The notes under the pieces are model-generated. The model made no database searches. It was not told where the DNA came from and worked only from the letters and a program-made list of their open reading frames with translations. From contig OY978527.1 of assembly GCA_963854835.1 (NCBI GenBank), positions 22,512,057-22,576,056 on the forward strand: 64,000 nucleotides of DNA, read 5' to 3'. This document shows, in pieces, positions 28,110 to 39,659 of the stretch. The stretch is from Megamerina dolium (taxonomy: Eukaryota; Arthropoda; Insecta; Diptera; Megamerinidae). Each line of letters begins with the position of its first letter. Positions within the stretch are counted from its first letter, which is position 1. A program made the position numbers and the translations under genes.

Positions 28110-29911
28110 TACTTACTTACTTACTTATGTGGCCATAACAACCGAATATCGATTTAGGCCGAAAATAACATGCTTCGCCAGCCATCTCTGTTCTTCGCTA
28201 GCTGGCGCCAGTTAGAAATTCCAAGCGCCGTCAGGTTCTCCAGTACTTGGTCTTTCCACCGGAGGTTTGGTCTTCCTCTTTTGCGTCGTCCTCCAGCGGG
28301 TTCCGAATATAACACCTTCTTAGCTGGAGCGTGTTCTTCCATTCGCTCGACATGACCTAGCCAGCGCAGCCGCTGGATTTTGATGCGCTTTACTATGTCA
28401 ATATCGGCATACAGCTCGTACAGCTCATGGTTGTACCTTATTCGGTACTCGCCACCAACGCAAATAGGTCCAAAGATCTTGCGTAGGACTTTTCTCTCGA
28501 AAACTCCAAGTATTCGCTAATCCGAGGTGGAAATTGTTCATGCTTCACCGCCATATGTTAGGGCAGGCATGATGAGAGACTTGTAGAGTGTAGTTTTCGT
28601 TCTTCGAGAGAGGGCTCGACTTCTCAATTGCTTACTCAGCCCAAAGTAACACCTGTTAGCAAGAGTTATCCTACGCATGATCTCCAAGCTGACGTCATTA
28701 CCGCTGTTAAAGCTGGTTCCAAGATAGACAAAGTCCCTTACTACTTCAAAAGCGTAGTTGTCAACAGTGACGTGCTGTCCAAGACGCCGGGACTCTTTGT
28801 TTGTTGACACTAGATACTTCGTCTTGCCCTCGTTCACCGTGAGACCCATCCGACGCGACTCTCTTTCCAACTCTGAGAATGCTGCACTGACTGCTCGCGT
28901 GTTCATGCCGGCATACGCTAACAGCATGACACTTTTGTTGAAGATAGTGCCATTATGTCGTAGATCAGCAGCTCGTATTATTTTCTCCATAATAAGATTG
29001 AAGAAGTCGCACGATAACGAATCACCTTGTCTGAAACCCCGTTCGGTATTAAACGGTGCGGAGAGGTCCTTCCCAATTTTCACTGCACATCGGGAGTTAT
29101 GCAGTGTAATTCTACAAAGTCGAATGAGCTTTGCAGGAATACCGAACTCAGACATTGTTGCGTAGAGGTAATCCCTTACCGGACTGTCGAAAGCGGCTTT
29201 ATAATCAACAAATAGGTGGTGTGTGTCGATCTGTTTTTCTTGGGTCTTCTCCAGGATTTGGCGCAGTGTGAAAATCTGGTCGATGGTGGATTTACCAGGT
29301 CTGAAGCCACACTGATAAGGTCAAATCAGGTTGCTGAGCATAGGCTTCAACCTTTCACACAGTACGCTCGATAGAACCTTGTACGCGATGCTCAGGAGAC
29401 TTATTCCACGGTAGTTGGCGCAAATTGTGGGGTCTCCTTTTTTATGTACAGGACAGAGCACACTGAGCCTCCAATCATCAGGCATGCTTTCATCCGACCA
29501 TATTCTGCTTATGAGCTGGTGCATGCGGGTGAGCAGCTCATCGCCTCCGGTCTTAAACAACTCGGCAGGCAGGCCATCAGCACCTGCAGCTTTGTTGTTC
29601 TTCAGCCTTAAAATGGCCGTTTCAACCTCGTCATAGTCGGGTGGTGGAACATCAACACCATCATCTGTAATTGGGGTTATCGGGCATTCTCCTCCACTGG
29701 CGGAATTGTTCGTAGCATCGCCATTCAGTAACGTGGAGAAGTGTTCCCTCCATAGGCTCAGTACACTCTGGACATCCGTAACCAGATTCCCATTTCCATC
29801 ACGACAAGAAGAGGCTCCGGGATTTAAACCTCCACTCAGGCGCTTGATCTTTTCAAAGAATTTTCGAATCTCATTCTTGCCGGTACACATCTCTATCTTC
29901 ACACACTCGCG
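28110..29911 (-). mobile_element. LINE (family L1a), copy C, with 13-bp target duplication
   Basis: The LINE is inserted in the gypsy integrase. The 13-bp aaataatcaaact flanks it at 28097-28109 and 29912-29924, a clean LINE-type duplication. The 3' side has a short ttac simple-repeat tail. Minus-strand RT frames run 29902-29321, 29155-28538 and 28342-28154. All are in the same element order and are interrupted by three nonsense codons (near 29320, 28536 and 28516). An in-frame 18-bp loss at 28910/28911 removes the catalytic YADD region. It is 5'-truncated upstream of the RT domain. Confidence 0.93.
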
Positions 29912-29924
29912 AAATAATCAAACT

Positions 29925-30450
29925 ATTATAGAAAAATTAAGACTTTACAAGTCACAACGCGGTCATTTTTGTAAACTAATATGCCATAATGAGTTTAAGA
30001 GTGTAAATATTGAAGATTATTTAAGAAATGAAAACATTGAAATGCATTTAGTTAAACCAAACAACCATACCGGCAACGCCGATATCGAAAGATTGCACAA
30101 TACTATCGGTGAAAAAATTAGAATGTTAAGTAAATCAATCGAATATTATAATAACAGTTACCACTCAGTAATAAAAGGAAAACCTATAAAAGTTGAGTTT
30201 GGAAATTGTTATAAAAAGAAAATATACAACAACATTTTAAGTACAAAAAAAATACATCACAAAATGAAATAAAACTAGAGAATCTTATACAGAAAACCGG
30301 CAACAAGGCTATATAAATCACTAAGACATAAAGAAGAACCAAAGTTTAAGTTACATAAATTAGAAAATATTCACTCTTCAAATATTAAAATAAAAACAAA
30401 ATATGAAGGCATAATTGATACTAATCAGTTTAACACAAACAATTCTTAAA
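29925..30450 (+). pseudogene. Gypsy (17.6/297-like) integrase, C-terminal part
   Basis: This resumes the gypsy integrase after the LINE. It reads LRLYKSQRGHF, then CHNEFKSVNIEDYL and NNHTGNADIERLHNTIGEKI, where the E of ADIERLH stands at the third catalytic position. It continues through a C-terminal stretch (GYIKSLRHKEEPKFKLHKLE, reached by a frameshift near 30275), a block conserved at the end of 17.6-type pol. The frame ends near 30447. No env-like frame follows. Confidence 0.88.
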
Positions 30451-30539
30451 GCAGATTGAAAAAAAAAAAAATTGAAAATATATACATATATTTATCTATC
30501 TAATAATTTAAGAGATTACGATACAGGAGTATCTATAGT

Positions 30540-30858
30540 TTAACGGGGGAGAAGTTACGTTATCGTAACTACCGTACTATTATTCTTTTTATAACTTCAC
30601 TTACTCTCTGTATATACTTACTCTTTTCTAACTGTAACTACTGTACTTATTTTTTATTATTTACATTTTACTTTTAGATCTAAGTTAGTCTTAATTCCGA
30701 CGTTGAATGAATATGATGACAAATTTGATTTGTCAAAATAAATAATCGATACAACAAAAAACTAAGTCTGAAGATTTGAATTTAATTAAAGAGATTTTTA
30801 AGAGTGTGTGGAGTGCTTTTCTGTTCTTAAGAAATATTAAAGCCTCAAATTAGTAACT
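30540..30858 (+). mobile_element. Gypsy 3' LTR with polypurine tract
   Basis: A purine tract (acgggggaga, about 30543-30552) is followed by agttac at 30553. The matching inverse gtaact ends at 30858, giving a 306-bp LTR with 6-bp inverted ends. AGT at the start is usual for the 17.6/297 group. The 5' LTR is absent, so no target duplication can be checked. Confidence 0.75.
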
Positions 30859-30898
30859 CGTGCGCGCTGTAATTGAACGTAGGCATTCATTTTCTGTT

Positions 30899-31321
30899 TT
30901 AAGGCAGCGAATACTGGGCAGCCTCTATAGTTTGCTGTGTGACTTTCACTGCATTTAGAGCATTTTCTGGCAGCTGGACTTTTTTTATTTTCAGGGAATT
31001 TATCTGTACTGTGGACTTACAGTAGGACTTTGTGTGTCCGTATTCTTGACAATTAAGGCACTGTACTGGATCTCTGTGTTTGTGGGGTTCTTCTACTGTA
31101 ATTCTTTTGTTGAGCAGGTATCGAAGCAGGTAAATAGGATGCACTTCACCCCCTTTTCAGCTTAGTCTTATCATGGCATAATTCAACCTTGTACATTGGT
31201 TGTAGCTTGCGATTTCTGTTTAATATGTTATACATACTTTTAGTTTCAAAATTGTGTTCCTTTAGCGCTTCTTCAATTTCTTTGGGGTTTATACCTGCTT
31301 CAGTACCTTTAATTACGACTG
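30899..31321 (-). pseudogene. Jockey-type ORF1 (gag) fragment with CCHC zinc knuckle
   Basis: The minus strand reads VVIKGTEAGINPKEIEEALK, then RNRKLQPMYKVEL. After a frameshift near 31148 it continues HPIYLLRYLLNKRITVEEPH and CLNCQEYGHTKSYC. The last block is a CCHC knuckle with the QEYGHTK signature of jockey-like ORF1 proteins. The fragment is cut at 31321 by the inverted-repeat element at 31324 and ends near 30899. Confidence 0.85.
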
Positions 31322-31323
31322 TA

Positions 31324-32007
31324 ATAGCTCAGACAGACGAACAAAATTAATTTGCATTAAGAAGCATAAATGCGCATTTGAAATTCACAGTGACAGACTA
31401 CAACTTTGTGCATTTAGACATCTGATTTTGAAGTTTTGAAAATAGTCAAATTAAAATGGATAAAAGAAAAATTTTACTGGCGATTTTGCTATTTTTAGAA
31501 AATCAACAGCAATTTAATGAAAAAATTCTATTGCTATTAAATAAATTAAAAAATAATACAATGCATCTTCGGTGTAAATTTCGCGGACATTTCGATTGAG
31601 ATATCTGTATATATATGCAGATTGCGTCTGGTGCGACGCAAATCTTCGGTCCGTTCAGCCCACAAGTTCAGCAATGCTTGTTTTCTTCCATAAAAAAAAA
31701 AAAGTTTTGTTAATATACATATTTGCATATATATTGTAACAAAAATAGCTTACTTCTCTTCTTGCGCTTTTTTCGTTATTTTAATTTCTTTTCTTTTTCT
31801 TCCTATCAATGCAAACCACCATTCACAATAGCAACCAAATGCCAATTTTTAACGGAGTTGCCATGTCGAAATTAGTAAATTCAGCTAAATGCACGAAAAT
31901 TTTGTGCATTTATTATGGCGTTAATGTGCATTTGGATAAAGCAAATGCATGAGTTAATGTGCATTAAGGCTGTTATGCAAATTAAGGCTGCCGTCTGTCT
32001 AGCCTAT
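31324..32007. mobile_element. TIR element (family P1), copy 2, with transposase-gene remnants
   Basis: The right end (ggctgccgtctgtctagcc, 31986-32004) matches both ends of copy 1. The left end (agctcagacagacgaa, 31326) is more diverged. TA lies outside each end. Inside, a plus-strand frame starts at 31455 (MDKRKILLAILLFLENQQQ). A minus-strand stretch (about 31675-31565) reads LLNLWAERTEDLRRTRRNLH, resembling a Myb/SANT-like (trihelix) DNA-binding domain. Two convergent remnants of this kind fit a collapsed PIF/Harbinger element with its two genes; that is inference. Confidence 0.8.
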
Positions 32008-32009
32008 TA

Positions 32010-33060
32010 GGCTTTTAGTACTTTTCAGTTGGTAAGTGTAAAATTGTTTTGTGTTTTTTTCCAAGAAATCTAAAACTTTGCGATATTCAATAGTAACTTT
32101 CATCAATATTACCCTTTCGTAGATATATCACATAATGACATTTCATTCATAGATAGATTGTAAATACATTTAGTCGGTTTATACGAAGAGAGACGTATGA
32201 GTGTTTTGACAGCGTAGAAGGACGCGTAAAAAAATAAGACGAAGAAAGACGCGTAAATATAGTTGATGACTAGTTGATGAAGTGCAAGAGTAGCAAAAGC
32301 AATACTTTAATTTGTTGTTCGTTTTATAACAAAACAAATTCACACTGTTCGCATACACAGAAAAGCAAAGGGTGAGGTACGTGGACATTATTTTTGAGTG
32401 GATACAGAGGCGATCCTGGGTAATATAAAAAAAAGGTATTTAAAAAATTATTTTTATAACTTCTCATTACTTTTTGTCAGGATTGTGTCTTGTCGGGGTT
32501 ATTTATGGTCGGGGGTCGGTCGTGTATGAATTATGTCCGGTCGGGAGTTGGTCGTGCCTGGATTACGTTTTTTGGGTTTCTGTATTTCGGGATTTTGTAC
32601 TTCGGGATTTCCTTTTTGTGTTTGCTGCTGATGCCATTGATTTCCTAGACAGACAAGTATGAGAGACAGGTGGATTTATATGTACATCTTTACAAGTGCT
32701 TCTAACAAAATAGAAAGTTAGAACATTTCATTTTGCAGCATTGATCATTGCAACGTGTTTCAGGTGAAGATCAAAGCATTCTACATATAGTTGGATCAAA
32801 TAGAACAATGTATTGCGCTAACTCAGCTGTATCCAGAGTAACAGAACAGAAAACAGAATAAAAACCCTGAACATCTTTATTCTTAAATCTAAAATCATTC
32901 TGTACTATCGCAGTTCACTTAACAATATAGCAGAGCGACATAACGAACTCCAATGTTGGATGAGCTCACAAGGCTGGGTGCTGGGTTTAATAGGGATTAC
33001 TAAAGGATTGTTAAAGCGATTTACAATGTAAATAAATGCCCTTGTAGGAGTTACTTCCTC
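32010..33060. other. Gene-free stretch with a G/T-skewed patch
   Basis: No gene is supported. At 32478-32600 the plus strand is strongly G/T rich with repeated gtcggg and ggtcgt motifs, unlike its surroundings. The remainder is unremarkable. Confidence 0.45.
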
Positions 33061-33103
33061 ATAGGACTTCACGCTTCACAACTCCTGCACAACTCCTCCT
33101 GAG

Positions 33104-33954
33104 GTGGATGCTGGGAAGGATGGACAACCGTCTCTTGAGAAGGTTGATAATTCTTCCACGCAGACACCAAAAGGGGCAAATGCTCGGAGAGATGGACGGC
33201 CAATTATAAAGGCCGTCAGTCGCTCCGAAAGGGGCTCGAGGCCCAAGCCTAACACGGGTAGAGTAGCTCTGGGAACGACGGGACAGGGAAATCCGACGTC
33301 GGGAGGTGATGAGCGGGGTGGACAATCTGGAAAGATTGTTAACCCAGCGAGCGGTCTTGGCAGAGCGCCTAAACGTCGGGCTGAACACTCAAAGGGCGAG
33401 CCCACCAGGGCGAGGAAGACTTACGCTCAAGTAGCGGAAGCTGACCTCGTTATGGGAGTCATGGACTTGTCACTAGAGGGGCTTCTGGAGGATACTCATC
33501 TGAGTACCTTCAAGGTATCTTTGTTGGATGCCATGGAGTCCCTTGAAGACGATGTCAATGACATTGGATTTGTCGGCAGGGCAAGGGTGGAGAGCGGATT
33601 GATTGTACTAAGGTGCAAAATTCAGCTATCCAACCAATGGCACCTAACCGGTTTGTGGGAGGGTGCGAAGCTCAAATGTGACAGCCTAACTGCCTTGTCG
33701 ACAAAGAGGAAGATGGTGATTGTTGCTCATGGCAATGCTGTGGCCAGCGACATCATCCTCAGAAGGCTGCAGCGCCAGATCGTCTGTGTGAAGGACACTT
33801 CCAAATGGAAGGGTTTGGCGAGGCAGAAAGCGCAGGTGTCGTACTCACCGTGCTGTGTCCTAAGGAGGACGCGGAGGCCGTCAGGATCGCAGGGGGGAGA
33901 CTCAACTGCGGTCTTGAACAGGCCGTCGTTAAATTCCAGAAAGATGCAGTATGA
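33104..33954 (+). pseudogene. LINE ORF1 (gag-like), N-truncated and frameshifted
   Basis: The frame lacks an ATG at its beginning. It contains a basic, low-complexity N-terminus (KPNTGRVALGT region), then a conserved-looking part around YAQVAEADLVM and RKMVIVAHGNAV. Near 33780 the coding frame moves: LTVLCPKEDAEAVRIAG and QAVVKFQKDAV continue in another frame to a TGA at 33952. One indel is enough to explain this. ORF1 proteins of this type bind the element RNA. No zinc knuckle is seen here. Confidence 0.75.
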
Positions 33955-34044
33955 GGGGTGCGACGCGGCTCCTGGCGTGGGGCTAGTGGCAGATTCTGCA
34001 AGGAAGAAGCCATTAGGGCGGGAGGTGGTCCCGCGCCAGGAACC

Positions 34045-37000
34045 ACTAAATGTGTGTCAACTCAATATTCACCACAGCAAAGCAGCATCAGCAACGATGG
34101 TGCGGAGCTTCGATGAGGATGAGCTTGACATTGCACTAGTTCAGGAGCCCTGGATTCTTCATGGAAGGATCAAAGGCCTATCTGCACAAAAGACCACTTT
34201 GTTTTATCCACAAACAGAGGGGAAGTTGAGGACACGCATTTTAGTTAGACATGGGATACGTGCGATTCTAATGTCTAACTTGTGTTCACCGGATCTCACA
34301 GTAGTGAGAATAGGTGACGGTGCGGGATCATTTATGATCGCATCAGCATACCTTCCATACGATTCTCCAGACGAACCACCTTCGAGAGAGGTGGAAGCTC
34401 TAGTGAGATTCTGTGATGGTAAGGGGGTTGGTCTGATCTTAGGCTGCGATGCCAATGCGCACAGTTCTGTGTGGGGCAGCAGCAATGAAAACTATAGAGG
34501 AGAGTGTCTACTCGAATTTATAGAAAGATTTGGTCTACAAGTTGCCAATAGGGGAACAGAACCGACCTTTGTCGACGCACGTCGTTGCGAGGTTATTGAT
34601 GTTACTCTGACGAATGTCAAAATGTTGGATAGGATTTTGGATTGGAGGTTGTGGATAGACTAACCATGTCGGACCACAGAGCCATTCAGTTTGAGGTTAC
34701 GTCCGATAAAAGACATAGGAACGACTGTAGAATGGTAAGGATACCGAAACGAACGGATTGTACAAGGTACTGCGAAGTTCTTGAGGAATTATTGCCAAGG
34801 AGGTTTAAGAGACCTAGAACAACTGCAGATGTTGAGTATCAGGTGAGGGCTATCAGCTCAGCCATGATCAAAGCATTTGAAACTTCATGTCCTCTGACGG
34901 TAGTGGACGAAGGAGATCCCACTCCATGGTGGAATGGGGAACTGGAATCCATAAAAAAGGAGACAAGGAAGGCTTTTAACCGTCACATGAGAGGGGACCC
35001 CAACGCATGGGACGACTACAAGTCAAAGAAAAGGGAACTGAAGAAGACTCTACGCAACCGTAAAAGGAAAACGTGGAGGGAATTTTGCTCAAATATGCAA
35101 GATATGACCGATGTATTTAGATTACAGAGGATCATATCAAAGGACCCGGTGTCAAAGTTGGGATTAATTCGCAAAACGAATGGATCCTTTACAGAGACAA
35201 TCGGGGAGTCACTGAAATACCTGATAGAGGTGCATTTTCCAGGAAGCTTTAGATCGGAAGATCCTTGGGAAGCCACCCGCAAGGGTGCAAACAGGAATGA
35301 AAGATTAGAAGCTGAAAGGATAGTCACCAGAGATGGAGTGATAAACGCCATTAAGCGTTTCTCTCCATTCAAAACAGCGGGTACAGACGGGATATTTCCA
35401 GCCCTACTTCAGTGGGGTGCAGAAGCTCTGGTAGACAGGCTTCTAGGAATATTTATTACTTGCCTGGCTACAGGATATATCCCGACTCAATGGAGAGAGA
35501 CTAAGGTTGTCTTTCTTCCAAAGCCGGGAAAAAGGGACTACTCAGAGGCTAAATCTTTCCGGCCGGTTAGCTTGACCTCCTTTCTGCTTAAATGTATGGA
35601 AGGAGTACTGGCGGACTACATGGAAAGGACAACGCTTCTGACAAAACCACTGAGCAGGTGTCAGCACGCGTACAGAGCTGGCAAATCCACTGAAACGGCC
35701 CTGCAAGAACTCGTTCGCATAGCGGAGAGGAAACTGTCTTGTGGAGGGATATCTATGTCTACTTTTATGGATATAGAAGGTGCCTTCGATAAGATTGGTT
35801 TCGATAAGCTAAGGATGGCCCTTGCTACTCGTGAAGTCAGCCCAACCATTATAAGGTGGGTGGACAGCATGCTGAGGAAAAGGGCAATAAACTTTCAAAA
35901 TGGGAGTTACAAACTCAGAGGTAGGGTAGTCAAAGGGTGTCCACAGGGGGGAGTATTATCGCCCATCCTTTGGAACATCACGGTCGATTCCCTACTTCAG
36001 CTTCTGGACTCAAAAGGCATACACACCGTCGAGTATGCAGATGACATAGCGGTAACGGTGAGCGGTTCCGGGACACTATTTATGATACCATGAGAGGTGC
36101 ACTCAAAATTGTTGAAGGATGGTGCACGGAACAAGGTCTCTCTGTAAATGCTAGTAAGTCGGAAACAGTACTCTTTACTAAAAGGAGGACTGGACTAACA
36201 ATAGACCCTCTTAGGCTTTTTGGATCGAACATCAACGTATCCAAGGAAGTAAAGTATCTAGGTGTCATCCTGGATAACAAGCTGACTTGGAATAGTCACG
36301 TCGATGACAAGATTCAGAAGGGCAAGCGGGTATTGCATCAGTGTAAGAGAGTGTTCGGTCTCATGTGGGGAATCACTCCCAGAGCAGCGCACTGGATCTA
36401 CACAACGATGGTCAGACCCTTAATAACATATGCTGCTGTGGTCTGGTGGCCTAAGGTCACCCAAAAGACCGCGAAAAGCAAGTTAGATAGGGTACAAAGA
36501 ATGGCTTGTATTGGGATTACCGGAGCTATCCGGACGACCCCAGTAGAAGCATTGGAAGTCTTTCTCGGGCTGCTGCCGTTGGACTTGCATATTATGAAGT
36601 CAGCGGCATTAACAGCATTACGTCTGAAGACTACCAATAATTGGTATGGATTCGGCACAGAGAGGGGGCACAGGGGCATCCTATAACTGCTATATAGCAG
36701 TGTAAAGGAGGCGCAGATGCCAATGGAGGGAATGGGTAGGCTGAAGATGACTGAAAAGTCACACAGAACACTCATTGAAGACGGCCTCACACATGATGTA
36801 TGTGAGGAAAATGACATCAGTATTTTTACAGATGGTTCATTAATGGATGGCAGAGCGGGTGCTGGAATCTTCTCTAAAGAGTTGGGACTGGCATGCACTC
36901 TGAATCTGGGAAGATACGTATCGGTATATCAAGCAGAAATGCTTGGTCTAATGCATGCGCTAGACCATCTACTGGATGGAAAGGTGCAAGGTAAGAAAAT

Positions 37001-37690
37001 CTTGCTAGCACTCGATAACCAGGCGGTGGTCAGGCGGCTGCAAAACCTACGGTATCTTCTAAGTTGGCGCTCGAATGTGTTCAGAAACTTAATGGGTGTG
37101 CAAGTAGTAATGCGATTACTCTTATGTGGGTGAAGGGACACATTGGTATAGAACAGAATGAAGCTGCAGACTCCTTGGCTAGACAAGGATCTGAAGCTGA
37201 ATTTTATGGACCGGAAGCAGTAGTTGCTCTCAGCAACGGGACGGTGAAGGCAAAGGTCGAAGAGTGGATAAAGAAACTTCATCTCACGAGATGGGAGAAC
37301 TTATCTACTTGTAGACAGGCAAAGGCTTCGTTGAGGCTATCGAAGGGCAGTGAATCGGGGAGGGCTCTCAGTCTAGGACGAATGACTCTAAGCTGGTTGA
37401 CTGCATTAATAACTGGGCATGGCAATTTCAGGTACCACCTCAGCAAGATGGGTCTTGTTGATGGGGAGGATGCTGATATTTGCAGATTATGCATGGAAGA
37501 GGCAGAGACAGCGGCGCACATAGTGTGCCAGTGTCCTGTATTGGCAAGTAGGAGGATGTCCACACTGGGTCGCCAATTTATTGATGAACTCGAAATGTGG
37601 AACATACCCCACAAAGAGATGCTTGAAATAACGCGTGATGTTATTATGAGGAAGGAAGTAGAAGAATTCTGCAACCGAACAAATAATTAA
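34045..37690 (+). pseudogene. LINE ORF2 (endonuclease, reverse transcriptase, RNase H), few frame breaks
   Basis: The endonuclease runs 34045-34690: LNVCQLNIHHSK, ALVQEPW, LGCDANAHSSVWGS and finally SDHRAIQFEV. RT follows: VVFLPKPGKRDYSEAKSFRP, RPVSLTSFLLK, CPQGGVLSP and YADD at 36034-36045. RNase H lies at 36820-37180: IFTDGSLMDG, YQAEMLGL, LALDNQAVV and EAADSLAR. The C-terminus has CRLCMEEAETAAHIVCQCP (37482-37538). Breaks seen are a frameshift near 34645, another near 36080, an in-frame TAA at 36684 and a frameshift near 37065-37130. All catalytic motifs remain, so the copy decayed recently. Confidence 0.92.
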
Positions 37691-37759
37691 CACACGATTT
37701 AAGGGACGAAAAGGGACCCATATAAGTGGTCTGATTCGGCTAATCCCTAAAATATATAA

Positions 37760-37960
37760 TAACGTAAGTAAAATCTTCCAAATAGGTTTTTACTAAAATA
37801 TGATGTTTGCAAATTTGAATTTCTTTATGATGCCACATACCCTGTATGCAGGTTGTTATTTTTGTTATGTATCCATTATACTGACATTTTCTTTGAACAT
37901 TCGCTATCTTTAACATACACTTACATACTCTTCATTATTGTATTGCATATATTGTGCGCT
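37760..37960. other. Short gene-free gap
   Basis: AT-rich sequence between the LINE and the mariner relic. Nothing is recognised. Confidence 0.5.
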
Positions 37961-37964
37961 CGAA

Positions 37965-38490
37965 AAAGTTCAGTTACATATTTGACCAAAAATGAAACAC
38001 TTTTTTCTTTTATTTGCAACGAGCTTTATTAAACCAAATATGTGCCGTTTTTATCCATTATTCCATCTGTGTAGAACTTCCGGGTTTTCTAAACGAAAAA
38101 CCGATTCAGGTCCGGTTTGCAGGTCTCTACGAAAGTTAAATTTACACCATTAGTGAGTTCTGCAGAGATCGAAACAAATGATAATCTGAAGGTGCAAGGT
38201 CCGGGCTATATGGTGGATGCTTCAAAATTTTCCGGAAAAGCTCTCTCATTTTCTGCCATCTCATCATGATGGAACACAACCTTTTTCTGTTGATCAATTC
38301 TGACCGTTTCAGTTGAATTGCTTGCTTCAATCTCTTTAATTGTTGAGGGTAGAGATCAGAATCAATTGTTTGACCAGATTGTAGAAGCTCATAATGAACA
38401 ATTCTCTTTCAATCCCACCAGACGCACAGCATTACCTTTCTTGGTATCAATCCTGGCTTTGCCACACCACAGAATAATGCGAATTTAATA
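37965..38490 (-). pseudogene. Mariner (irritans/mauritiana-like) transposase relic, C-terminal half
   Basis: The minus strand reads PRKVMLCVWWD, then YELLQSGQTIDSDLYPQQL. It continues LKQAIQLKRSELINRKR and KHPPYSPDLAPSDYHLFRSL, the canonical mariner block carrying the third catalytic Asp (DD34D type). The final part reads FYTDGIMDKNGTYL. The second Asp region is damaged (the HDNARPH block is not legible). The N-terminal half is missing. The right terminus may be near 37968 (ctcgaaaaagttcag). Confidence 0.88.
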
Positions 38491-38494
38491 CTGT

Positions 38495-39180
38495 CTTCAA
38501 ACAAAATGAAGCTCAAAATGTCACCTTTGCATTTAATATTACCAGATATGTTATATTTTAGAGACATCCACCGACAATTTGTTACTGAACTTTTTCGAAC
38601 ACCCAATATATACTTCACACATGAGTATTGTATAGGGAATGAAAAAGAATTCTCCTTTAATTTTTTGTGCCATTACGAGGATAATAATGATACTGATGAT
38701 GATGATGAAGATGATGATGGCAACAAGCACAACTGTTGATTGTTGTACTAAGTGTATATAGGTTCTTTTGAATCCATTGATGTGTGTACAAAATACAATT
38801 CTCATATATATATTATACACAAACGTATACGTACAGATATATTATGTGGTTATTCCATTTGGAAGATTATTTTGGCATTGCTGTTGGTTTTGTTCTTATT
38901 ATTGATGTTATTGTGATTTTCAATTTATTGTAAATAAATATCCCAGCAAAACATTTATACCAGTTCGGGTATAAACGGGTACAATTAGGACATGCTCAAA
39001 CGAAAGGGAATAGTTTATTCCATATCAAAAGTGCGATTAATTGCATATTCCTTTGCGACTTTGCGAAACAAGCTGTTGTTATCGTGTGAGCCGTTAAAAT
39101 AGACAATTCAAGCAAAAAAGGCAAGAAATATTGAAAAAAACGTTGAAATTAATAATAATAATTATTTAATATCTTTTACA
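38495..39180. other. Gene-free stretch with a GAT repeat patch
   Basis: No gene is supported. A degenerate gatgatgat run lies at 38690-38722. The sequence near 38940-39100 may be the left end of the Harbinger element described next, but no inverted end was found. Confidence 0.4.
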
Positions 39181-39183
39181 GTG

Positions 39184-39440
39184 TTGAAAACAACTACTAG
39201 TGCTCAATTTGATTAGCTAGTAAAAGAGTTGGAGAAAAATCCAGACCTAGCAAGAGGCGCTCCAATGTTTGGTGCAAATAGCCACCAGGCAGGAATCCAT
39301 TACTCCAAACAACCGGAAGAGAACTAAAGAGGACCTTATAACCGAGTCAGCGAAGGACCAGCCAAAAGATCCATAGAAGAAACGTTGACCAACTCCAGGT
39401 CGCAATCAGGCAAACTCAGGCTATTGAAAGTTTACAAACC
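39184..39440 (+). pseudogene. Myb/SANT-like (zeste-type) DNA-binding domain remnant
   Basis: With frame corrections the plus strand reads TSAQFD, a stop, LVKELEKNPDLARGAPMFG, then HYSKQ and, further on, SIEETLTNSR. This is the order of the zeste-type Myb/SANT domain: an aromatic residue before a LV-E-LE-NP helix, then a second helix with FG. PIF/Harbinger elements usually carry such a second gene, and a Harbinger transposase relic lies just downstream on the other strand. Stops and indels show that it is dead. Confidence 0.65.
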
Positions 39441-39659
39441 AAATTTGTTTAGTTTTGTATTTTTATTTTAGTGTGCGATTTCTGTAAATGAGACTGCATT
39501 TTTTTTTAAATCATATCATATATAGTTTTAGTTTTAATTGAACTGAATAGAATTAATTTTTTTAAAATATGAAATATCGTTTTTGTTTTGTTTTTGTTTA
39601 CAATGTATTGTTAATTTATTGTTTTTTGTTTATAAAGTAATACGGATAATAGCTTAATT

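Larger units (their letters stand above)
33062..37760 (+). mobile_element. LINE with ORF1, endonuclease, RT and RNase H (LOA/I-like), nearly complete
   Basis: This is a single plus-strand non-LTR retrotransposon with richer G+C than its surroundings. It carries a gag-like ORF1, then one long ORF2 encoding apurinic-type endonuclease, reverse transcriptase, RNase H and a C-terminal CCHC region. The RNase H domain points to the LOA or I groups. The 5' end is probably truncated, because ORF1 is open back to a stop at 33062 without an ATG. The 3' UTR after 37690 is short, and I could not define its exact end or a target duplication. Confidence 0.92.

Noticed and set aside
33104..34663. A single 519-aa protein spanning LINE ORF1 and endonuclease
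   Set aside because: It results from an indel near 33780 that joins the ORF1 frame to the ORF2 frame; the natural ORF1 end is the TGA at 33952 in another frame.
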